64,000 nucleotides of DNA from JAKVAV01 sp047633195 (GTDB lineage: Bacteria > Bacteroidota > Bacteroidia > Flavobacteriales_D > Cryomorphaceae): the NCBI GenBank assembly GCA_047633195.1, contig JBLIEU010000001.1, positions 62,001 to 126,000 of the forward strand. Direction: 5' to 3'. Under the pieces are notes generated by a model. That model was not told the DNA's origin, searched no databases, and was given only the letters and a program-made list of their open reading frames with translations. The position numbers and the translations under genes were made by a program. This document shows positions 56,925-64,000 of the stretch, in pieces (positions within the stretch are counted from its first letter, which is position 1; the number at the start of each line of letters is the position of its first letter).

Positions 56925-59033
56925 TTAAGCTTCTACTGATTTACCTTTTACTTTGGCTATGACTGCCTCTGCCACGTTCTTCGGTGCTTCCTGAAAGTGA
57001 GAGAATTCCATTGTAGACGTTGCACGTCCAGAAGAAATTGTTCTCAATTGGGTTACATACCCAAACATTTCCGAAAGTGGCACTTTTGCCTTTATTACTT
57101 TTGCTCCAGCCCTATCACCCATGCCTTCCATGATTCCGCGACGGCGATTTAAGTCACCTACCACATCACCCATATTTTCTTCGGGCGTTAGCACTTCTAA
57201 TTTCATTATAGGTTCGAGTAAAATCGGATTAGCTGTTGGAACCGCTGTGCGGAAAGCCAATTTAGCTGCCAATTCGAAAGACAATTGATCTGAATCCACA
57301 GCGTGGAAAGACCCATCTTTCAAAGTCACCTTTAGCGAGTCCATAGGGAATCCCGCCAAGACACCATTGACCATTGCCTCTTTAAACCCTTTCTCGATAG
57401 ATGGAATAAATTCCTTTGGAACGTTACCACCTTTGATCGCGTTTACGAAGATTAAACCAGGATTTTCATTGTCTCCAGGCTCGATAGTAATCACAATGTC
57501 AGCGAATTTACCACGTCCTCCAGTTTGCTTTTTGTATATCTCACGGTGATCGACCGTACCGTTGATCGCTTCTTTATAAGATACCTGCGGAGCACCTTGG
57601 TTGACTTCTACTTTAAACTCACGACGGAGACGATCCATGATGATATCCAAATGAAGCTCACCCATACCGCTAATTACAGTCTGACCTGTATCCTCATCAG
57701 TTTTAACAACAAATGTTGGATCCTCCTCAGTGAGTTTACCAAGAGCAACACCAAGCCTATCAATATCTGCCTGGGTTTTAGGCTCTATAGCCAATCCAAT
57801 TACTGGATCTGGAAAGTCCATAGACTCCAAAACGATTGGGTGCTTTTCGTCACAAAGTGTATCACCCGTCTTGATGTCTTTAAAACCCACCAAAGCTCCG
57901 ATGTCACCTGCTCCAAGAGAATCAATTTGATTCTGCTTATTCGAGTGCATCTGGAATATTCTAGAAATACGTTCTTTTCTTCCTGTCCGTGTGTTCAACA
58001 CATATGAACCTGAAGGCAAAATTCCTGAGTATGCGCGAGTGAAACAAAGACGACCCACGAATGGATCTGTGGCAATTTTAAATGCCAAACCAGCAAATGG
58101 CTGATCGTACGATGGCTTTCTAGAGTCGGGCTCTCCTGTATCTGGGTTGGTCCCATCAATTGCTTCAATGTCAGTAGGCGCCGGAAGAATTTCCATCACC
58201 ATTCCCAACATTGCCTGTACTCCTTTATTCTTAAACGCCGAACCGCACATCATTGGCACTACCTTACCAGCGATAGTCGCCTCACGAAGTGCTGCAAGTA
58301 TTTCCTTTTCAGTTAGTGATGCAGAGTCTTCGAAGTACTTCTCCATTAAAGTATCATCGAATTCGGCAACAGCTTCGAGAAGCTTTTCTCTCTGCTCAGT
58401 AGCTTCTTCAATTAGGTGTTCAGGAATGTCTATCTCTTCGAAAGTCATACCCATGTCATCTTCGTTCCAGACAATTCCGCGGAAGTTGATCAAATCAACC
58501 ACACCTTTAAAATTATCTTCTGAACCTATTGGAATCTGAAGAGGAAGTGCATGACTTCCCAACATGTCTCTTACTTGTTGGCAAACATTCAAAAAGTCAG
58601 CGCCCTGACGGTCCATTTTATTAACGAAACCGATCCGTGGGACATTGTAGTTATTTGCCAATCGCCAGTTTGTTTCTGACTGAGGCTCTACACCATCTAC
58701 AGCGCTAAACAAGAATACCAATCCATCAAGGACACGCAATGACCTATTCACTTCGACAGTAAAGTCAACGTGACCAGGGGTGTCAATAATATTTACGTGA
58801 TATTCCTTGCCTCGGTGATCCCATTTGAGAGTGGTAGCGGCGGAAGTAATCGTGATACCACGTTCCTGCTCTTGCTCCATCCAATCCATCGTCGCCGCAC
58901 CATCGTGCACTTCTCCTATCTTGTGACTCACCCCACCGTAATACAAAATACGTTCGGTAGTTGTCGTCTTACCCGCATCAATATGGGCAGCGATTCCGAT
59001 GTTTCTTGTTAACGATAAATCTCTTTTAGCCAT
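56925..59033 (-). CDS. fusA: Elongation factor G
   Basis: 702 residues, five-domain translocase GTPase. G1 is AAHIDAGKTTTTERI (P-loop), G2 lies in QERGITITSAATT, G3 is DTPGHVDFT, G4 is NKMDRQGAD, and domain IV/V run to the C-terminus with EFIPSIEKGFKEAM and MFGYVTQLRTISSGRATSTMEFSHF. The length is that of classical EF-G1. It stands in the str operon between rpsG (32 bases) and rpsJ (22 bases). Confidence 0.97.
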   Translation of the reverse strand: MAKRDLSLTRNIGIAAHIDAGKTTTTERILYYGGVSHKIGEVHDGAATMDWMEQEQERGITITSAATTLKWDHRGKEYHVNIIDTPGHVDFTVEVNRSLRVLDGLVFLFSAVDGVEPQSETNWRLANNYNVPRIGFVNKMDRQGADFLNVCQQVRDMLGSHALPLQIPIGSEDNFKGVVDLINFRGIVWNEDDMGMTFEEIDIPEHLIEEATEQREKLLEAVAEFDDTLMEKYFEDSASLTEKEILAALREATIAGKVVPMMCGSAFKNKGVQAMLGMVMEILPAPTDIEAIDGTNPDTGEPDSRKPSYDQPFAGLAFKIATDPFVGRLCFTRAYSGILPSGSYVLNTRTGRKERISRIFQMHSNKQNQIDSLGAGDIGALVGFKDIKTGDTLCDEKHPIVLESMDFPDPVIGLAIEPKTQADIDRLGVALGKLTEEDPTFVVKTDEDTGQTVISGMGELHLDIIMDRLRREFKVEVNQGAPQVSYKEAINGTVDHREIYKKQTGGRGKFADIVITIEPGDNENPGLIFVNAIKGGNVPKEFIPSIEKGFKEAMVNGVLAGFPMDSLKVTLKDGSFHAVDSDQLSFELAAKLAFRTAVPTANPILLEPIMKLEVLTPEENMGDVVGDLNRRRGIMEGMGDRAGAKVIKAKVPLSEMFGYVTQLRTISSGRATSTMEFSHFQEAPKNVAEAVIAKVKGKSVEA

Positions 59034-59065
59034 TATCTACTGTATTATCTGTCTTGACTATTATT

Positions 59066-59536
59066 CTAGAACCTAAAATGAGAGAAGGCACGGTTCGCCT
59101 CAGCCATTCTATGGACATCTTCTTTTTTCTTGTAAGCGGCACCCTCTTCTTTAGCTGCAGCTATAATCTCGTAAGCCATTCTTTCGCTCATGGTTTTCTC
59201 GTTTCTCTTACGAGAAAAACTGATTAACCACTTCATCGCCATCGATAATTTACGGCTATCTCGAATAGGCTGAGGAATTTGAAATGTAGCTCCACCTACA
59301 CGGCGACTTTTCACTTCAACGGCAGGAGTAATATTAGTAATAGCTTTCTTCCAAATATTCAAACCTTCTTCTTCTCCGCTCTTCTCATCTACGATCGCAA
59401 TAGCGTCGTAAAAGATCGCATAAGCAGTATTCTTCTTACCCGCGTACATCATGTTGTTCACGAACTTGGTTACCAACACCTCGTTAAACTTCGGGTCGGG
59501 CAGAGTGATGCGTTTTTTTGCTGTCTTTCTTCTCAT
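59066..59536 (-). CDS. rpsG: 30S ribosomal protein S7
   Basis: 156 residues. It has KFNEVLVTKFVNNMMYAGKKNTAYAIFYDAI, VGGATFQIP and a C-terminal ANRAFSHFRF. It organises the 3' major domain of 16S rRNA and, in E. coli, represses the str operon. It lies 12 bases from rpsL. Confidence 0.97.
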   Translation of the reverse strand: MRRKTAKKRITLPDPKFNEVLVTKFVNNMMYAGKKNTAYAIFYDAIAIVDEKSGEEEGLNIWKKAITNITPAVEVKSRRVGGATFQIPQPIRDSRKLSMAMKWLISFSRKRNEKTMSERMAYEIIAAAKEEGAAYKKKEDVHRMAEANRAFSHFRF

Positions 59537-59548
59537 GACTCAGATTCC

Positions 59549-59923
59549 CTATTTCTTAGGTCTTTTTGTTCCGTATTTAGAGCGACGTTGTGTCCTTCCA
59601 TCAACACCAGCAGTATCGAGAGCTCCACGCACAATGTGATAACGAACACCAGGAAGATCTTTTACTCTTCCTCCGCGCACCAAAACAATGCTGTGCTCTT
59701 GTAAATTATGGCCTTCACCACCGATGTAGGCATTCACCTCTCTACCGTTGGTTAAACGCACACGTGCCACTTTTCTCATGGCTGAATTTGGCTTCTTTGG
59801 TGTGGTTGTGTAAACACGAACACATACCCCTCGGCGTTGTGGACATGATGCTAAAGCTGCTGACTTACTAGTCTTAGTTTTAGTTACTCTTCCTTTTCGT
59901 ATAAGCTGCTGTATCGTTGGCAT
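59549..59923 (-). CDS. rpsL: 30S ribosomal protein S12
   Basis: 124 residues. It starts MPTIQQLIRKGRVTK and contains TTPKKPNSAMRKVARVRLTNG; the lysine where streptomycin-resistance substitutions arise is the unaltered wild type (KKPNSA). The second decoding loop is LQEHSIVLVRGGRVKDLPGVRYHIVRG. It is the first gene of the str-S10-spc-alpha transcript, with a promoter just upstream. Confidence 0.97.
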   Translation of the reverse strand: MPTIQQLIRKGRVTKTKTSKSAALASCPQRRGVCVRVYTTTPKKPNSAMRKVARVRLTNGREVNAYIGGEGHNLQEHSIVLVRGGRVKDLPGVRYHIVRGALDTAGVDGRTQRRSKYGTKRPKK

Positions 59924-59991
59924 ATCTTAAACCTGCTCTTAATCAGTGTATTTCGGCGCAAAGCGCTTAACCCCTAGCATAATTGGGGCTG

Positions 59992-60021
59992 CAAATGTAC
60001 AAGAATAAATCAATTATACAA
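59992..60021 (-). promoter_or_regulatory. Promoter of the str-S10-spc-alpha cluster
   Basis: On the minus strand TTG (60019-60021), 19 bases, then TACATTTG (59992-59999), an exact -7 consensus. The -7 box lies about 68 bases upstream of the rpsL ATG, predicting a leader of roughly 60 nt. Two short inverted repeats lie just downstream: CCCC/GGGG (59971-59988) and GCGC-AAA-GCGC (59956-59966). The second falls within the leader; the first is at the predicted start site. Confidence 0.65.
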
Positions 60022-60155
60022 CAGGAGATTTGAGAGTTTTTTAAGACTTCATTAGAAATTGTTTTCAGGTCTTTTTACACCCTGATTACGAGGACTTAAA
60101 ACACTGTTGTTTACAAGGATTTTAAATACAAAGATCGGTATCACAACCGAAACTG

Positions 60156-60163
60156 TACTTTTG
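60156..60163 (+). promoter_or_regulatory. -7 element for the uvrD/pcrA gene, close to its start codon
   Basis: TACTTTTG matches TAnnTTTG and ends 5 bases before the ATG at 60169. Transcription would begin at or near the start codon, giving an almost leaderless mRNA. No strong -33 box is seen. Confidence 0.4.
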
Positions 60164-60168
60164 TGTCA

Positions 60169-62493
60169 ATGGAATATTTGGATTCTTTAAATGCGGCACA
60201 AAAAGAGGCCGTAATCAATACGGAAGGACCTACAATGGTCATCGCGGGAGCGGGATCAGGCAAAACTCGGGTCCTAACCTTCAGAATAGCACACCTTATA
60301 CACAAGGGAGTAGATCCGTTTAAAATCTTGGCGTTGACCTTTACCAATAAGGCAGCGAAGGAGATGAAAGAAAGGATTTCTTCCATTATCGGTTCAGGTG
60401 AAGCCAGAAATATTTGGATGGGCACCTTTCACAGTATTTTCGCGAGAATCCTGAGAGTAGAATCTGAGAAGCTCAGCTATCCATCTAATTTTTCCATTTA
60501 CGATAGTCAAGATAGTCGAAATCTATTAAAGAGCATTGTCAAGGAAATGGGCTTGGACGACAAGCTTTACAAGGCCAGCTTTGTCCAAAACAGAATTTCT
60601 GCAGCTAAAAATAACCTCATATCACCAAAGGCATACCGCGAGCACGCCGAAATCATGGGTGACGATGAAATGGGTGGAAGACCTAAATTGGTAGACATCT
60701 ATTTTGAATACAGTAAGCGGTTATTCAAATCTTCAGCGATGGACTTTGACGACCTCTTATATAAGACCAACGTTCTTCTCCGAGATTTTCCCGATGTGCT
60801 CCATAAATACCAGCATAAGTTTAAATACTTATTGGTAGATGAGTATCAGGATACCAACTTCAGTCAATACCTTATAGTAAAGAAACTAGCAGCTCTCAAT
60901 GAAAACCTTTGTGTTGTAGGCGACGACGCCCAAAGCATTTATGGTTTTCGAGGGGCCAATATTGAGAATATTCTCAATTTCAAAAAGGACTACCCTGATT
61001 ATGGCCTTTATAAATTGGAACAGAATTACCGCTCTACCAAAATAATAGTAGGCGCGGCAAACAGCGTCATTGACAAAAACCGAGACCAGATTAAAAAGGA
61101 TGTGTGGACTTCCAATGACGAAGGAGAAATCATTCGTGTCGTTCGCAATCTTTCTGACAATGAAGAAGGGTTATTTGTAGCCAATGATATTTTTCAAGAA
61201 AAGAACAATGCTCGAGTAGATAACAAGAGCTTCTCCATATTATATAGGACCAACTCTCAAAGTCGTTCTATGGAAGAGGCTTTAAGAAAACTTAATATCC
61301 CATACCGCATATTCGGAGGTCAGTCTTTTTACCAGCGGAAAGAAATCAAAGATCTTTTGGCTTACTACCGCCTTACGGCAAATCCAAACGATGAAGAATC
61401 GCTGAAGAGAGTGGTGAACTATCCAGTGAGAGGAATCGGAAAAACGACTCTAGAGAAGATAACGATCAAAGCCAACGAGCTAGATAAAAGTATGTGGGAA
61501 ATTATGACCACTTCTCTCGGTGAGCTTGATGTGAATACTGGCACCAAATCGAAGCTCGAAAACTTCACCACAATGATGAGGAGCTTCTCTGCCCAACTGC
61601 AGTCAGAGGCTGCTGCTTCATTGGCGGAACACATCGCAAAAAGCACGGGTCTGCTTCGCGAGCTGTATGCAGATAAAACACCCGAGGGCTTAAGCAGATT
61701 CGAAAACATTCAAGAACTGTTAAACGGCATTAAGGAATTTACCGAAAGTGAACGGCCTGAATTTGAAGAAAACAAGCCGACACTGAGTGACTTCCTCCTT
61801 GATGTTGCATTATTGACTGATGCAGATCAAAATGATGATGATAATGACAAGGTAAGCCTGATGACTATTCATGCATCAAAAGGCTTGGAGTTTCCTTATG
61901 TCTACGTCGTGGGGATGGAAGAAAATCTATTCCCTTCTCAACTTTCGCTGAATGAACGAAGCGAACTGGAAGAGGAGAGGCGACTGTTTTATGTGGCACT
62001 TACGCGAGCTGAGATCAAGGTCACGCTAACTTACGCCATGAGTCGATATAGATACGGGAGCCTAAATTATTGCGAGCCCAGCCGATTCATCGAAGAAATC
62101 GACACCAAGTATGTAGACCTGCCAAAGGCAGAGGAAAAAAGGGCACCCTCTTCCTTCGACGAAACTCCGTGGGGAGGATTTGGCTCTTCAGGTGGAAATT
62201 CATTTGCCAAAAAGCAAAACTTTAAGCGAAAGACTGAAACCAAGCCCCAAACACCTCAGCCAACGATCCCTAAGAACCTCAAGAAAGTAAGCCAGACAAC
62301 TATCACAGCAGGGTCTACCCTAGCTCCAGGATCTGTTGTAGTGGGAACAAAAGTGGCTCATGCTAAATTTGGAAAAGGGAAGGTGGTCAATATAGAAGGG
62401 GACTCTCCAAATGAAAAAGCAACGGTTTTTTTCCCAACAGTTGGACAAAAGCAACTCCTTCTAAAATTTGCCAAGCTAGAAATCGTTGAATAG
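60169..62493 (+). CDS. uvrD: UvrD/PcrA-type superfamily 1 DNA helicase
   Basis: 774 residues from ATG 60169 (MEYLDSLNAAQKEAV); a GTG two codons upstream is less likely. It is a 3'-5' helicase for repair and replication restart. Motifs: Q motif LNAAQ, Walker A AGAGSGKTRVL, Ia ALTFTNKAAKEMKER, II VDEYQDTN, III GDDAQSIYGFRGA, IV LEQNYRS, V SLMTIHASKGLEFPYVYVVGMEE, VI ERRLFYVALTRAE. The C-terminal AHAKFGKGKVVNIEGD is the Tudor-like RNA polymerase-interaction module of PcrA/UvrD. It is divergent from rpsL. Confidence 0.95.
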   Translation: MEYLDSLNAAQKEAVINTEGPTMVIAGAGSGKTRVLTFRIAHLIHKGVDPFKILALTFTNKAAKEMKERISSIIGSGEARNIWMGTFHSIFARILRVESEKLSYPSNFSIYDSQDSRNLLKSIVKEMGLDDKLYKASFVQNRISAAKNNLISPKAYREHAEIMGDDEMGGRPKLVDIYFEYSKRLFKSSAMDFDDLLYKTNVLLRDFPDVLHKYQHKFKYLLVDEYQDTNFSQYLIVKKLAALNENLCVVGDDAQSIYGFRGANIENILNFKKDYPDYGLYKLEQNYRSTKIIVGAANSVIDKNRDQIKKDVWTSNDEGEIIRVVRNLSDNEEGLFVANDIFQEKNNARVDNKSFSILYRTNSQSRSMEEALRKLNIPYRIFGGQSFYQRKEIKDLLAYYRLTANPNDEESLKRVVNYPVRGIGKTTLEKITIKANELDKSMWEIMTTSLGELDVNTGTKSKLENFTTMMRSFSAQLQSEAAASLAEHIAKSTGLLRELYADKTPEGLSRFENIQELLNGIKEFTESERPEFEENKPTLSDFLLDVALLTDADQNDDDNDKVSLMTIHASKGLEFPYVYVVGMEENLFPSQLSLNERSELEEERRLFYVALTRAEIKVTLTYAMSRYRYGSLNYCEPSRFIEEIDTKYVDLPKAEEKRAPSSFDETPWGGFGSSGGNSFAKKQNFKRKTETKPQTPQPTIPKNLKKVSQTTITAGSTLAPGSVVVGTKVAHAKFGKGKVVNIEGDSPNEKATVFFPTVGQKQLLLKFAKLEIVE

Positions 62494-62583
62494 ATCGAAA
62501 ACTTGGTTAAAACCTTTTTAAAGAATTAATTCATCTTTACTTTGCGCAGCATTAACCGTCTCATCTGACGAGAAAATCAGCAT

Positions 62584-63225
62584 ATGAAATTAACGTACAA
62601 CAGCAAGCGTCCCGATCTGAAAATATCGGAGTACGGTCGGAGCATACATATAATGGTCGCACACTGTGTCTCTCTTGAGGATAAGGAGGAACGCAACAGA
62701 TGTGCCAACGCCATTATCAAAACTATGGGAAACCTCTTCCCTCAACTTCGTGATGTAGAAGACTCCACTCACAAGCTTTGGGATCACCTTCACGTAATGT
62801 CCGATTTTCAGCTGGACGTAGACTCACCTTATCCCAAACCTTCGCCTGAGTCATTTGAGTCAAAACCAAGAAAAGTTGGTTATCCAAAAAACGACATCCG
62901 CTTAGGACATTATGGAAAAACTATTGAGAAGCTACTCGATCAAGTGATCCAAATTGAAGATGAAGAAGAGCGTCAAAAGGCTACGATCAGCATGGCCAAT
63001 GTAATGAAGCGCACCTATGTCGTTTGGAACCAAAACAGTGTAAAAGACGAGGTGATTGCCTCTGACTTGCAAAAGCTGTCCAATGGTAAATTGAAGTTGG
63101 AGAATCCTGAAAAAGACTTAGAATCGACCCAAAAGATAATTCAGCTTATGGGTGTCGACAAGAAGCCACCACAGCGCCAGAACCAGAGGAAAGGTCAGAA
63201 GAAACGACGCAAAAATAGAAACTAG
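62584..63225 (+). CDS. DUF4290 domain-containing protein
   Basis: 213 residues. The region 1-170 matches DUF4290 as I know it from Bacteroidota (KLTYNSKRPDLKISEYGRSIH, and the echo YPKNDIRLGHYGKTIEKLL around residue 98). The C-terminus is a basic Lys/Arg/Gln tail (RQNQRKGQKKRRKNRN), suggestive of nucleic acid binding. Function is unknown. It sits three bases upstream of murA, a gene order common in the phylum. Confidence 0.85.
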   Translation: MKLTYNSKRPDLKISEYGRSIHIMVAHCVSLEDKEERNRCANAIIKTMGNLFPQLRDVEDSTHKLWDHLHVMSDFQLDVDSPYPKPSPESFESKPRKVGYPKNDIRLGHYGKTIEKLLDQVIQIEDEEERQKATISMANVMKRTYVVWNQNSVKDEVIASDLQKLSNGKLKLENPEKDLESTQKIIQLMGVDKKPPQRQNQRKGQKKRRKNRN

Positions 63226-63228
63226 AGA

Positions 63229-64000
63229 ATGGGTGCATTTGAAATCATCGGAGGAAATAAATTAAAAGGTGAGATTGTCCCTCAGGGAGCAAAAAACGAG
63301 ATTCTTCAAATCCTTTGCGCCGTCCTACTCACCCCTGAAAGGGTAGAAATAGAAAACGTTCCTGACATTATAGATGTCAATAAATTGATTGACCTCCTCC
63401 GCGACTTAGGTGTCAAAGTAGAAAAGCTTGGAAAAGAGCATTACGCCTTTACTGCTGAAGAAGTCGATATCGAATATCTTCACACCGATAGATTTAAGAA
63501 AAAAGGTGGCGGCCTTCGTGGCTCCATTATGCTCGTAGGGCCACTCCTCGCTCGCTTCGGCAAGGGCTATATCCCTAAGCCAGGTGGAGATAAGATCGGT
63601 CGCAGAAGACTCGATACTCACTTTATAGGTTTTGAAAAATTGGGTGCTAAGTTCACCTACAATCCTGGTGAGCAATTTTACCAAGTCGAAGCGGACAACT
63701 TGAAGGGTACTTTTCATCACATGGATGAACCTTCCGTTACTGGAACGGCCAATGTCATTATGGCCGCTTCTATGGCCAAAGGAATCACCACACTCTACAA
63801 TGCAGCTTGCGAACCTTACATTCAGCAACTTTGCAAGATGCTGAATTCGATGGGAGCTAAGATCGAAGGTGCAGGCTCCAATCGGATTACGGTTGAAGGT
63901 GTAGAGTACCTCGGTGGAACTACACACAGAGTGCTGCCCGACATGATTGAAATTGGAAGTTTCATTGGCCTCGCTGCAATGACTGGTTCTGAAATTACCA
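63229..64000 (+). CDS. murA: UDP-N-acetylglucosamine 1-carboxyvinyltransferase, N-terminal part
   Basis: 257 codons are visible before the window edge. MurA transfers enolpyruvate from PEP to UDP-GlcNAc, the first committed step of peptidoglycan synthesis. GGNKLKGEIVPQGAKNEILQ (8-27) and GGLRGSIMLVGPLLARFG are hallmark regions; Lys22 and Asn23 are the substrate-contact pair. The loop that carries Cys115 in E. coli reads PKPGGDKIGRRRLDTH, with Asp121 in its place (codon 63589-63591), a change known from other MurA enzymes to make the enzyme insensitive to fosfomycin. Confidence 0.95.
   Translation, partial: MGAFEIIGGNKLKGEIVPQGAKNEILQILCAVLLTPERVEIENVPDIIDVNKLIDLLRDLGVKVEKLGKEHYAFTAEEVDIEYLHTDRFKKKGGGLRGSIMLVGPLLARFGKGYIPKPGGDKIGRRRLDTHFIGFEKLGAKFTYNPGEQFYQVEADNLKGTFHHMDEPSVTGTANVIMAASMAKGITTLYNAACEPYIQQLCKMLNSMGAKIEGAGSNRITVEGVEYLGGTTHRVLPDMIEIGSFIGLAAMTGSEIT

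Noticed and set aside
57525..58007. 160-codon plus-strand frame within fusA
   Set aside because: EF-G is complete and conserved through this region; the plus-strand frame is a shadow.
49305..60000. Antibiotic-resistance changes in rpsL, fusA or rplV
   Set aside because: The S12 KKPNSA loop is wild type, L22 has no hairpin insertion, and nothing unusual stands out in EF-G by eye.
63406..63927. 173-codon minus-strand frame opposite murA
   Set aside because: The plus-strand murA frame carries all family motifs; the antisense peptide has none.

Overview
The window comes from a Bacteroidota chromosome, most likely order Flavobacteriales. The evidence is type IX secretion (T9SS) cargo with both type A and type B C-terminal sorting domains, a PorP/SprF-like protein beside an SprB-repeat adhesin, GWxTD and DUF4290 proteins, a bacillithiol-type YtxJ protein, and several promoters of the Bacteroidota form TTTG-N18/19-TAnnTTTG. 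There are no insertion sequences, phage genes, CRISPR arrays or rRNA genes. No gene-free stretch exceeds 300 bases; the two longest are 2081-2357 (terminator, long hairpin and second terminator) and 59924-60168 (divergent promoters).

Layout. 1-2.4 kb: end of a probable polysaccharide deacetylase gene, radC, rpsT, gpmA and tRNA-Glu. 2.5-7.6 kb: proS with a conserved hypothetical, divergent from a Tyr/Trp/Asn/Gly-rich lipoprotein and a FadL-like porin. 7.6-9.5 kb: a NIF3 protein and a coiled-coil protein whose zinc ribbon has lost all its cysteines. 9.6-14.8 kb: a tight operon lpxK-punA-gatB-tlpA-like-lpxH, with successive 4-base overlaps, ending in a convergent overlap with gap. 15.8-18.8 kb: a large beta-propeller protein with a type A T9SS tail. 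18.9-21.2 kb: lipA, an outer-membrane barrel, ytxJ and a 45-residue lipoprotein. 21.3-27.0 kb: an Omp85 protein, L,D-transpeptidase, rmuC, a GWxTD lipoprotein and rlmB.

27.1-38.7 kb is the most distinctive segment: a small secreted protein, a 2763-residue SprB-like surface protein (choice-of-anchor L domain, Calx-beta-like domain, 27 SprB repeats, type B sorting domain), a PorP/SprF protein and a PorE-like OmpA lipoprotein, closed by a perfect bidirectional terminator. This reads as a self-contained adhesin plus its export or anchoring partners. 38.7-42.8 kb: a hypothetical helical-repeat protein, eno and carA.

42.9-59.9 kb is the fused str-S10-spc-alpha cluster on the minus strand, 32 genes from rpsL to rplQ, with fusA but without tuf, and with no adk or map between secY and infA. 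A promoter sits upstream of rpsL and a terminator follows rplQ; the loop of that terminator carries a match to the -7 element for carA. 60.2-64 kb: uvrD/pcrA, a DUF4290 protein, and the start of murA, which has Asp instead of the fosfomycin-target Cys.

Most of the window is conserved core genome: translation, envelope lipid A and peptidoglycan synthesis, glycolysis. The accessory, niche-related content is the T9SS cargo and the adhesin cassette.
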